Assembly: GCA_963662965.1 (NCBI GenBank)
Contig: OY759970.1
Coordinates: 1,860,001-1,924,000, forward strand
Direction of reading: 5' to 3'
DNA: 64,000 bases
Source: DTWD01 sp963662965
GTDB lineage: Bacteria; Acidobacteriota; Vicinamibacteria; Vicinamibacterales; UBA8438
Shown here in pieces: positions 55,334-63,324 of this stretch. Position numbers and translations under genes: made by a program. The first letter of the stretch is position 1. Each line of letters opens with the position of its first letter. A model generated the notes under the pieces. The model was not told where the DNA came from and ran no database searches. It worked only from the letters and a program-made list of their open reading frames with translations.

Positions 55334-56385
55334 ATGAGCCGTCGATGTCTCGGTGCCGTGTCTATGGTGATCGCGATCGGGTCGTTGATGATGACGCCTA
55401 TGTCTGCTGCGGCTCAGGCGACGAACCAAGCTCGAACGGCGTGGGGCGAGCCGGACCTGCAGGGCGTGTGGGATTACCGTTGCATCACGCCGCTCCAGCG
55501 ACCCGAACATTTGGCGGACCGGGAGTTCCTGACCGAGGAAGAGGCGGCGAACCTCGAACGAGAGGTCCTCGACCGCAACGAACAGCTGTTGACTCGCGCT
55601 CCCGCGTCGACCACGGCCGGTGGCAACGTGGATCGGCGAGAGGACGGCACCCCCGGCTTCTACAACAACTTCTGGCTGGACCGGGGGACGACGGTCGTCG
55701 GAACGCGGCGCACGTCGCTCGTCGTCGATCCCGCCGATGGGCGCCTGCCCCCCTGACCGACGAGGCGCAGCGCCGGGCCGATTCGCCGGAGGCGCTGCGG
55801 ATCGCCGAAACACGCCGGGGCGCGCGGCCGGCCGAGTCGTGGACGGACCTCGACGCCGGCGATCGATGCATCCAGCACGCGAAGGCCGGTCCGCCGATCA
55901 GCGTGGGCGGGTACAACAACAACGTTCAACTGTTTCAGGTGCCCGGCTACGTCGCGTTGCTCAACGAGCAGAACCACGACGTGCGCATCATTCCGCTGGA
56001 CGGGCGGCCGCACGTCGGACCCCAGGTTCTCCAATGGATGGGAGACTCACGTGGCCGCTGGGAAGGTGACACGCTCGTCGTCGAGACCACCCATTTCAAC
56101 GGCAAACATGACCAGATCGGACGCCCGCTGCTGTCGAGCGGCGAGAACCTGTCGTTGATCGAGCGGTTCACACGCACCGACGCGGAAACGCTGCTCTACG
56201 AGTTCACGGTCACCGATCCGACCATCTGGGTGAGCCCGTGGACCGTGCAGCTGCCGATGAAGATGAATCCGGATCTGATCTACGAGTTCGCCTGTCACGA
56301 AGGGAACTACGGGCTTTACAACATCATGGCCGGATCCCGCGCCGAGGAGGCAGCCGCCGCCGCCAGCGCGCCGCAGTCGAGGTAG
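55334..56385 (+). pseudogene. Type A secreted protein interrupted by a one-base deletion
   Basis: ATG at 55334 (GGGAGGAC upstream). First frame: signal peptide, WGEPDLQGVWDYRCITPLQRP, FYNNFWLDRGTTVVG, SLVVDPADGRLPP then TGA at 55754. Second frame: LTDEAQRRADSPEAL, RCIQHAKAGPPISVGGYNN, RGRWEGDTLVVETTHFNGKH, VTDPTIWVSPW, YEFACHEGNYGL. One missing C in the C run at 55748-55753 (six instead of seven) explains the break, so the gene is otherwise complete and the frameshift may be a sequencing artefact. Confidence 0.82.
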
Positions 56386-56395
56386 ACCGGATCGC

Positions 56396-56787
56396 TCAGA
56401 CAAGCGTCTTCAGCAGCGTGAGGGCCGGCTGGCTCAGGACGCCGTACTCATTGCACGCCCATCCCGATCCGGACTGGCAGTAGGTGGATGCAAGCCCCGC
56501 GGCGTGGCAACATCCGTTCGGACGGTCGTCCTCGCAGGCCGTCAGCCAGAACGTCACCCACTGGCCGCGACGCCGAACAGCACCTGCCCCGGCACGCTGG
56601 CGAGAAAGACCACCAGGTGGATCTGCGGCGCGTCGTTCAACGTGGTCGCGATCTCCCGGCCCCACGTCATGTTCGTCGCGCCGGTCACGATGAGGACGAG
56701 CGAGAACAGCGCCAGAGGGAACGACGAAGGATTGAAGATGTGGACCCGCCGGCCGTCTTTCTCCCAGCGAACCAGCTCCTTACTCAC
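56396..56787 (-). pseudogene. Shrunken RnfD/NqrB-like gene remnant
   Basis: Minus strand: KELVRWEKDGRRVHIFNPSS and TWGREIATTLNDAPQIHLVV match residues about 175-245 of the protein at 36819; in another frame FWLTACEDDRPNGCCHA and QSGSGWACNEYGVL match its Cys-rich C-terminus. The segments between, including the later membrane helices, and the whole N-terminus are missing. A relic of a second copy of that gene. Confidence 0.72.
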
Positions 56788-58085
56788 TCGATGCAGTAGA
56801 GGTGTTGGTCGGTCCGAATGAGGATCTTGCCGTCGACGGCGGCGGGTGAGGCGAGCGTGCGTCCGCCCAGCATGTTACGAGCGACGACTTCCGGTTTCGG
56901 TCCGGGGCGCAACACCACGGTCTCCCCACCTTCGTTCAGGAAGTAGATATGCCCCGCCACGAAGATCGGTGAGGCTGTAAAGACACCGCCGAGCCGGCCA
57001 CGGGAGACCACCTGGCCCGACGTGGCATCCGTCACCGTGAGAATGCCGTTTTCGTTCGCCATGTAGAGCAGGTCATCATGCAGGAACAGCGACGAGATAT
57101 ACGGCGCACCGGTGGCGTTCCGCCACCGGACGTGCGTTTCGGAGACGTCACCCGTGCCACCCACCGCCAGGGCGAGATAGGGGCCGCTGGAATAGCCACG
57201 CGTGGAGAAGAGGATGCCGCGACGGTAGACCGGCATCCCGACGGCCAGCTCGACCGGTCCTCCGGCGTGCCACAACGGCGCACCGGTGCGCGGGTCGAAC
57301 GCGTCAATCCGCCGGCCCGAGTTGACGATCAACTCGCCCCGTCCGTCGTGCGTGATGACGACCGGGGTGCCATACGAACGTCCTGCCGCCGTGCGGTCGA
57401 TGCGCCATCGCTCGCGGCCGGTCCGGGCGTCGAGCGCCAGCAGGTATCCATCCGGGGGATGGTCGCACTGAAGGATGATCAGATCTCCGTAGAGCATCGG
57501 CGAGCTGCCGTGCCCCCAGAGCAGATCGAACGGTTCGTAGTCGCGACCGATGTGGCGTTCCCACTGCAGCTGGCCGTCGAGATCAAGCGCGACCAATTGG
57601 CCCGTGCCGAACCAGGCGAACACCGCGTGCCCGTCGGTCACGACGCTCGGCGTCGCCCAGCTATGGTTTCGGTGAGTCGGGGGCAGCGGCTCCTCCACCT
57701 CGAACTCATGGGTCCAGACCGATTCGCCGCTCTCGAGGTCCAACGCTTGCACCACCAGCAGAACGTCATCGGCGTCACGGGCCGGGAGCGTGGCGGGGCG
57801 CGTTCCCGGAAACTGGGCACCCCGCTGGTCGATCGGATTCGCCCCGCGCTGCCCGGTGACGAACACTCGCCCGGCGGCCACGATCGGCGACGAGGCACCC
57901 TGACCGGCCAGCACCGCCTTCCAGCGCACACCCTCGCGTGGATTCCACGTGACCGGCGCTGATGACGATTGGGAGATGCCGTCTCCGGTCGGGCCGCGCC
58001 ACTGCGGCCAGTCGTCCGCCCAGGCAGAGGTCGGTCCCACAACGAGCAACCCGGCAAGGAGGAGAGATCTAAGCGGATTTAGCAA
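56784..58085 (-). CDS. PQQ-like beta-propeller repeat protein (BamB-like)
   Basis: 433 residues if the TTG at 58085 is the start; the open frame extends to 58193 but the upstream residues overlap another small ORF. Signal peptide (LRSLLLAGLLVVGPTSAWAD), then DWPQWRGPTGDGISQSSS. Blades: ALDLESGESVWTHEF, ALDLDGQLQWERHI, LALDARTGRERWRIDRT, AFDPRTGAPLWHAGGP, VTDATSGQVVSRGRLGG and a closing KILIRTDQHLYCIE. Third BamB-like propeller in the window. Confidence 0.82.
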   Translation of the reverse strand: MLNPLRSLLLAGLLVVGPTSAWADDWPQWRGPTGDGISQSSSAPVTWNPREGVRWKAVLAGQGASSPIVAAGRVFVTGQRGANPIDQRGAQFPGTRPATLPARDADDVLLVVQALDLESGESVWTHEFEVEEPLPPTHRNHSWATPSVVTDGHAVFAWFGTGQLVALDLDGQLQWERHIGRDYEPFDLLWGHGSSPMLYGDLIILQCDHPPDGYLLALDARTGRERWRIDRTAAGRSYGTPVVITHDGRGELIVNSGRRIDAFDPRTGAPLWHAGGPVELAVGMPVYRRGILFSTRGYSSGPYLALAVGGTGDVSETHVRWRNATGAPYISSLFLHDDLLYMANENGILTVTDATSGQVVSRGRLGGVFTASPIFVAGHIYFLNEGGETVVLRPGPKPEVVARNMLGGRTLASPAAVDGKILIRTDQHLYCIE

Positions 58086-58272
58086 GTTGTTTCCGCCGTT
58101 TAGTGCGGGGGCCAAAGAATATCGCCATCGTTCTGTCTCTGCCGAGCGGTAGCGAGTCTGGCAAATCATCAACATCACCAACAGTATTACCACGGGTGGC
58201 TGCTAGCTTCTTCAACGACTTTCTAAACTTGTCAAGATCAAACTCAATCTGGGTTTTCTTGGAATTAGTCAT
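58069..58272 (-). CDS. Small basic hypothetical protein of lower GC
   Basis: 67 residues, Lys/Arg-rich: IEFDLDKFRKSLKKLAATRG, a central acidic DVDDLPDSL, and a basic end TKRRKQLAKSA. Codon use is clearly less GC-rich than its neighbours and there is no signal peptide, which hints at foreign origin. It overlaps the likely start of the propeller gene by 17 bp. No family recognised. Confidence 0.4.
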   Translation of the reverse strand: MTNSKKTQIEFDLDKFRKSLKKLAATRGNTVGDVDDLPDSLPLGRDRTMAIFFGPRTKRRKQLAKSA

Positions 58273-58404
58273 ATCAATGCCCCAATCTCATTGGTGTGAC
58301 TTGCGCGCTTGTGACGACGCCAGTGTAGCGGTAGAGTGTGGTTTGCGTCGCTGACTCCGTGTCCCCGTTTTGCAGGGTATTCCTGCCCGATGAAGGAGCT
58401 GACC

Positions 58405-59502
58405 ATGTCGCTGCGAACAGTACTTTCGCTCTGCGCCCTCGTGGGCCTGTGCGCCTTCCTCCTGGTGCCGCAGCCGGCGGTGTCGGCCGCCGAAGGCCCC
58501 ACGCTGATCTCCGGCGGACCGCTGACCTTCGGCCCCGACGGCGTCCTCTTCATCGCGGACAATGCCGGCGCGAAGGTCGTCGCGCTCGAGCTGGGTGACC
58601 GGCTGTCCGGCGACACCCCCGGGACCAAGGACGTGCCCGGCATCGAACAGAAGATTGCCGCGCTGCTCGGCACCGACGCCCGCGAGATCCAGATCAACGA
58701 TCTGGCGATCAGTGCGACCTCCCGGAACGCCTTCATTTCGGTGTCGCGCGGGCGTGGCGCTAACGCGATGCCGGTCTTGCTCCGTGTCGACGGCGCGGGC
58801 AAGATTGACGTGATTTCGCTCACCGACGTCACCTACACGCAGGCCGCGCTGCCCAACGCACCCGAGGCGAACCCGGGCGCGCGTCGCGATCCACGCGCCT
58901 CCTCGATCACCGACATGGCCTATGTCGACGGCCGCCTGTTCATCGCAGGGCTGTCAAACGAGGAGTTCTCCTCGAAGCTGCGCTCGGTCGCCTACCCGTT
59001 CAGCGCGATGGACGAGGGGACCAGCGTCGAGATCTGGCATGCGGCCCACGGACAGTTCGAGACCCACTCCCCGGTGTACACCTTCGTGCCGTATGAGGTC
59101 GGCGGCGAGCAGAACCTCATTGCCGGCTATCTGTGCACACCGCTCGTGAAGTTCCCGATCGACAACCTGCAGCCGGGCGCCAAGGTCATGGGCACCACTA
59201 TCGCGGAGCTCGGCAACCGGAATCGCCCGCTCGACATGGTCGTCTATCAGAAGAACGGCAAGGACTACCTGCTGATGTCGAACACGAGCCGGGGCGTGAT
59301 GAAGATTCCGACGGAGCACTTCGACGGCCAGTCTGGTCTGACCGACCCGGTACCTGACGGAAACAAGGCCGGAATCGGCTACGAAACGATCGCGCAGATG
59401 ACCGGGGTGGAGCAGCTCGATCTGCTGGACGACGAGACGGTGATAGTCATTGCGCGGAACGAGGCCGGTCAGGCGAATCTCGAGGCGATGGCGCTGCCGT
59501 AG
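58405..59502 (+). CDS. Exported propeller-like protein of unknown function
   Basis: 365 residues from the ATG at 58405 (AAGGAG 6 bp upstream; the ATG at 58390 is less likely). Signal peptide (VLSLCALVGLCAFLLVPQPAVSA). Repeated strand pattern with GPLTFGPDGVLFIADNAGAKV, ITDMAYVDGRLFIAGLSNEE, YLCTPLVKFPIDNLQPGAKV and VEQLDLLDDETVIVIARNE suggests a beta-propeller. No named family. Followed by a strong hairpin and a lipoprotein gene. Confidence 0.78.
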   Translation: MSLRTVLSLCALVGLCAFLLVPQPAVSAAEGPTLISGGPLTFGPDGVLFIADNAGAKVVALELGDRLSGDTPGTKDVPGIEQKIAALLGTDAREIQINDLAISATSRNAFISVSRGRGANAMPVLLRVDGAGKIDVISLTDVTYTQAALPNAPEANPGARRDPRASSITDMAYVDGRLFIAGLSNEEFSSKLRSVAYPFSAMDEGTSVEIWHAAHGQFETHSPVYTFVPYEVGGEQNLIAGYLCTPLVKFPIDNLQPGAKVMGTTIAELGNRNRPLDMVVYQKNGKDYLLMSNTSRGVMKIPTEHFDGQSGLTDPVPDGNKAGIGYETIAQMTGVEQLDLLDDETVIVIARNEAGQANLEAMALP

Positions 59503-59537
59503 CGACCGAGCCTCGCGTTTCATGCATACCTCATCGT

Positions 59538-59577
59538 CCGGCGTGCCGCGGGCGTCTGCGCGCCCGCGGCACGCCGG
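59538..59577 (+). terminator. 17-bp perfect stem-loop
   Basis: CCGGCGTGCCGCGGGCG (59538-59554), loop TCTGCG, CGCCCGCGGCACGCCGG (59561-59577). Perfect 17-bp GC-rich stem 35 bases after the stop of the 58405 gene and before the next start. No T run, as is usual in high-GC genomes; a terminator or mRNA stabiliser. Confidence 0.65.
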
Positions 59578-59590
59578 ACCTCTGCCGGCC

Positions 59591-60775
59591 ATGACCATGA
59601 CCGGCGCTCTGCTCGTGGTGACGGCCGCCTGCTCCGGCTTCGCCGGACCGGACGTCGTCACGCCGACCGTCGAAATCCGGATGCAGACCCCGGGTGACGG
59701 TCCAGACGGGGCCACCGTGGTGGTCGATGGTCTCACAGCGGAAGACCTCGACGGGTTGCGAGCCGCTGGATTGACTGCTGTCCAGTGGGTCGAGCTCCTC
59801 GAAGTGACCGTCGTCTCTCAGGATGACGAGGACGACGGCGGGCTTCAGCTGCCGCCGGTCCTCGGGTCGTATGCGGTCGAGGACGAGGGAGTACTGCGGT
59901 TCAGCCCGATGTTTCCGTTCGACCCCGGTCGTCCGTACTCGGCGCGATTCGACCCAAACCGTCTCCCGGGGCGGGAGCGAGCCGGGCTCGATCCGATCGT
60001 CGCGGTGGTGGCGCTGCCGAAACCGGACGTCGAGCCGACGACCATCGTCGACCGGGTTTTCCCCAGCGCCGACCGTCTGCCCGAGAACCAGCTCAAGCTC
60101 TACCTGCACTTCTCGGCACCGATGAGCCACGTGGACGGGCTCGAGTATCTCAGCCTGCGCGACGCAAGGGGACACACGGTCGACGCGCCGTTTCTGCCGC
60201 TCGGCACCGAGTTCTGGGACCCGGACCATCTGCGCTATACGGTGTTCTTCGACCCGGGTCGGATCAAGCAGGGGCTCGAGCTGAACGAGCGCATGGGTCG
60301 ACCGCTGCGGGAGGGGGAGACCTACACGCTCGTGGTCGATCCAGCCTGGCCCGATGCGGAGGGCAATCCGCTGCAGACGCCGTTCGAGAAGCCGTTCACC
60401 GTGGGACCGGCCGACACGATCCCGCTGGACACCGCCACCTGGCGTGTCGGAGTGCCGACGCGTGGCTCGACGCAACCGCTGGTCGTCTCGTTTCCCGAGC
60501 CGCTCGACCACGCGCTGCTGCGGCGGGCGCTACGCGTGGAGGACGAGGCGGGGCGTCGGGTCGAGGGCGAGGTGGAAACCGGGAACGGCGAGACCCGCTG
60601 GACGCTGACCCCGTTCCAGCCGTGGGCCCCCGGCGCCTACTCTCTGGTGGCGTTGTCGATCGTGGAGGATCTGGCCGGCAACCAGATCGGCACGTCGTTC
60701 GAGATCGACGTCTTCGAAACGGTGGATGAGACGACCGCGGACGACGACCACCGCATTCCGTTCGAAATTCGCTGA
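59591..60775 (+). CDS. Lipoprotein with bacterial Ig-like domains
   Basis: 394 residues from the ATG at 59591. Lipoprotein signal (LLVVTAACSG). The middle and C-terminus resemble SbsA-type bacterial Ig-like modules: NQLKLYLHFSAPMSHVDGLE, PFTVGPADTIPLDTATW, VVSFPEPLDHALLRRAL and AGNQIGTSFEIDVFET. A negatively charged segment (VVSQDDEDDGGLQLPP) precedes them. Probably an outer-membrane-anchored surface protein; function unknown. Confidence 0.75.
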   Translation: MTMTGALLVVTAACSGFAGPDVVTPTVEIRMQTPGDGPDGATVVVDGLTAEDLDGLRAAGLTAVQWVELLEVTVVSQDDEDDGGLQLPPVLGSYAVEDEGVLRFSPMFPFDPGRPYSARFDPNRLPGRERAGLDPIVAVVALPKPDVEPTTIVDRVFPSADRLPENQLKLYLHFSAPMSHVDGLEYLSLRDARGHTVDAPFLPLGTEFWDPDHLRYTVFFDPGRIKQGLELNERMGRPLREGETYTLVVDPAWPDAEGNPLQTPFEKPFTVGPADTIPLDTATWRVGVPTRGSTQPLVVSFPEPLDHALLRRALRVEDEAGRRVEGEVETGNGETRWTLTPFQPWAPGAYSLVALSIVEDLAGNQIGTSFEIDVFETVDETTADDDHRIPFEIR

Positions 60776-61327
60776 GGGGCTAGCGCGCATTTCACATGCG
60801 TATCGCAGTTCGATCAGCTCGAGACAGGTTTGGGACGACGTCGGCGAGCGAGCGGCCCAGCACTGGTCTCTCTCGGAATCCGCGTCGTCACGGCGGCGAA
60901 GGTGCCCCTTTCAGGAGCCGAGTGGCGGTTCCTCTGACGGATTCCTCCGAGAGACCAGCTGCTGAGCCGCCCGAACCTGATGATCGCCGCCGCCCAGAGC
61001 AGGCTCGCGCGCGGGCGCGGCTGGGGTGTCGCGGAGGGCGCCATGAGGCCCGCCGACGACCGCAGGACCGGAAACGTCGCAGGAGCCGCCAGCGGACGAG
61101 CTTGCACCCTGTGATCCGTGCCGGTCGAAGAACCCGTGCTGCGGGTTGCAGTGGCACGCGCCGCCTCTGAACAGCTGTTGCTCGCCGCGTGAGGCGTTCC
61201 GCCTGCGGTCGGAGGCGACGTTTCCCGGCGGGCCGATCTGGCGTCCGCAGTGACGCCCCAGCCGTGGCTGCACGTTGGAACGCGCTCATCTGCCGACCGA
61301 GCGACGACACGAACGTGCGAAACGCTC
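60776..61327. other. 552-bp stretch without a recognisable gene
   Basis: Open frames exist on both strands because of high GC, but their translations are Arg/Pro/Ser-rich and show no family motif, start site or paralogue in the window. I see no repeat or strong hairpin. Possibly fully decayed coding DNA. Confidence 0.5.
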
Positions 61328-62374
61328 CTAGCGGGTCGTCAGGAGCGCGAGCGTGACCCACCCAGTGGTGGAGATGTACTGCGCGTAGCTCTGTTGCCCG
61401 GCCGGCCGTGTCGTCTCGACCCAGCTGCCGTCGCCGAGCTGCGCGCCGAGCAGGTAGGCTCGTCCCCGGCCGACCGCTTCCCTCAGGGTGACCGCATCGA
61501 TGACGGGAGCCGCCAGCTCCGGCCGCCCGAGCAGCGGCTGCAGGGCCAGCAGGACGAGCGCCGTGTCGAACGGCTCGACGGCCGACGACACATAGGCACC
61601 CCAGCCGCCGGAGGGCGCATGGCCCTCGACAATCACTTCCAGACAGCGCTGCCGCTGGGCGAGAGCCGCCGTGTCGTCGGCAAGGCCGAGCGCGAGGACC
61701 ACCGCCGCGGCGTCGATGACGGTCTGCACCTGGACACCACGAACCCACGCGTCGGCGCGCGCGATGACCGCCCTCAGATCCGGCACTCCCGCCCGTGTGA
61801 GCACGCGTAAGGCCGCCCAGGTGGCCAGCGCGGTGCCATAGGTGGCGGGCGAGCCGATGCTGCCGCTCGGGTCGAGCGGCCACGACCCGTCGTCGGACTG
61901 GTCGGTCGCAATCAACGCGGCCGCCTCTGCGAGCGGAAGGGGATCACTGATCTCGCCGGCGCGCATCGCGTCGATCAGCGCACCGCCAAACTGAATCCGA
62001 GCCAGCTTCGTGTCGGCGAACTCGAGCCCCAACGCATTGTCGTCCCACGCCGCGGGGTTCTGAAGCCAGGCGGTCGTATCCCGCAACGCCGCCGGCTCGA
62101 CCGTGTAGTCCAGGCTGATTGCGGTGTAGAGGGCGCGCGCCGCATCGCCGTTGTTGTGACACGAGTAGCAGTTGTTCTCCCTCGGCCAGCGGGGCACTTC
62201 GACCGACAGGAAGGCGACGCCACGAGCCTCGGGTGAGGCGTCCTGCGCGGCCGCCGCGAAATACGCCGACGCGCCGACCGCGGTTGCCAGGGTCGCTGCC
62301 GCGACCACCGACGACGACACGACACGTCGCAGGCTCGACCCGCCCAGGCTGTGCTGAACCACGCTGTCCCCCAT
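61328..62374 (-). CDS. Exported CXXCH protein with terpene-cyclase-like alpha/alpha repeats
   Basis: 348 residues from the ATG at 62374 (a GTG at 62362 with GGGGGA upstream is an alternative). Signal peptide (VVAAATLATAVGASAYFAA). NNCYSCHNNGDAARA near residue 70 is a haem c-type site. The rest has squalene/prenyltransferase-like repeats with GxW motifs: DQSDDGSWPLDPSGS, SGGWGAYVSSAVEPFDTALV, AQLGDGSWVETTRPAG, ISTTGWVTLALL. No DxDD catalytic motif is evident, so a binding or structural role is more likely than cyclisation. Confidence 0.78.
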   Translation of the reverse strand: MGDSVVQHSLGGSSLRRVVSSSVVAAATLATAVGASAYFAAAAQDASPEARGVAFLSVEVPRWPRENNCYSCHNNGDAARALYTAISLDYTVEPAALRDTTAWLQNPAAWDDNALGLEFADTKLARIQFGGALIDAMRAGEISDPLPLAEAAALIATDQSDDGSWPLDPSGSIGSPATYGTALATWAALRVLTRAGVPDLRAVIARADAWVRGVQVQTVIDAAAVVLALGLADDTAALAQRQRCLEVIVEGHAPSGGWGAYVSSAVEPFDTALVLLALQPLLGRPELAAPVIDAVTLREAVGRGRAYLLGAQLGDGSWVETTRPAGQQSYAQYISTTGWVTLALLTTR

Positions 62375-62483
62375 TCTAGTCAGGGCCAGCGGTCGATTGG
62401 TGTCGAAGCACACGTTGTCGGCGAAGATCGCATACAAATACGTCAACTGCTCTCTCGGGTTTCACTCGGCTTCTGGGCTTGGC

Positions 62484-62717
62484 TTAGATCCCCAGCACCA
62501 CGCGATCGGTCTTCGGTCTCGAGCAGCAGATCAACACCGTCCCCGGATCCGGCGGATCGAGGGGCTCCTGCACATAGTCCACCTCGCCCTCCTCGAGGGG
62601 ACAGGCACACGTCTGACAGATCCCTGACCGGCAGCTGTTGTAATCTGGACTCAGCCCGTTGGCTTCGGCCAGATCGAGCAGACTCTCGAACGAGGGGTTC
62701 CAGTGCGCCTTGACAAC
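62484..62717 (-). pseudogene. Truncated 2Fe-2S ferredoxin domain
   Basis: Minus strand: NPSFESLLDLAEANGL, CRSGICQTCACPLEEGEV and GTVLICCSRPK give the four Cys of a plant-type 2Fe-2S cluster. In relatives this domain is the C-terminal part of a larger flavin/MOSC-type oxidoreductase; here only about 77 codons remain and the sequence stops being ferredoxin-like at the junction with the DUF5916 fragment near 62717. Confidence 0.75.
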
Positions 62718-63324
62718 CGGTGGCTCGCTGGAGCGGATCCAGTACAACTCCAACTACAATGCGTACTGGGGCCAGACCGGAACGTTGCGCAGCTGGCAGA
62801 TTGACGAGTCGGTGGCGGTCGATTTTCGGAATCGCTGGATCGCCACGGCGTCACACACCGAGGAGTTCAAGCGCTTCGAGAAAGATTTTAGGAATCGGCA
62901 GACCGGCATCCAGGTTGGCTACAACACCCGCGCGTATCAGTCGGCGCTCGGCGGGGTCAGGTTCGGACGCAAATTCGACGCGGACTTCGTGCTCGGGAGC
63001 GTCGGGGCACGCTACAAGCTCACCGACCGGACGTCGACGGAGTACGAGCTTCAGCGGCTCACGCTGAATCCGGACCCGGAAAACGAAAGCACCTGGATCC
63101 ACGTCGTTCGCGCCAGCCAGTTCTTCACGCCAGACCTGTTCGTGAGGGTGTTCTATCAAACGAACTCGGTGATCGACCGCCGCAACATGCAGGCGATCTT
63201 CGTCTACCGCTATCTCCCGCCGTTCGGAACGATCCAGGTTGCCAATCAGCGGGGAACGGCCGAGTTCGGTCAGCGGTCTGACCAAGGCCACACGCTGTTC
63301 CTGAAGGTCACAACCGTGTTGTAG
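62718..63324 (+). pseudogene. DUF5916-type barrel C-terminal fragment
   Basis: About 200 codons: RIQYNSNYNAYWGQTGTL, FKRFEKDFRNRQTGIQVGYN, YKLTDRTSTEYELQRLTLNP, ASQFFTPDLFVRVFYQTNS, AIFVYRYLPPFGTIQVAN and an end LFLKVTTVL. Fits the C-terminal end of a DUF5916 barrel but has no signal peptide, no CBM9-like domain and no proper start. It begins where the antisense ferredoxin fragment ends. Confidence 0.7.

Noticed and set aside
60888..61883. 331-residue open frame on the minus strand
   Set aside because: Arg/Pro/Gly-rich translation typical of an off-frame shadow in high-GC DNA; it overlaps the real gene at 61328-62374 in another frame and shows no motif.
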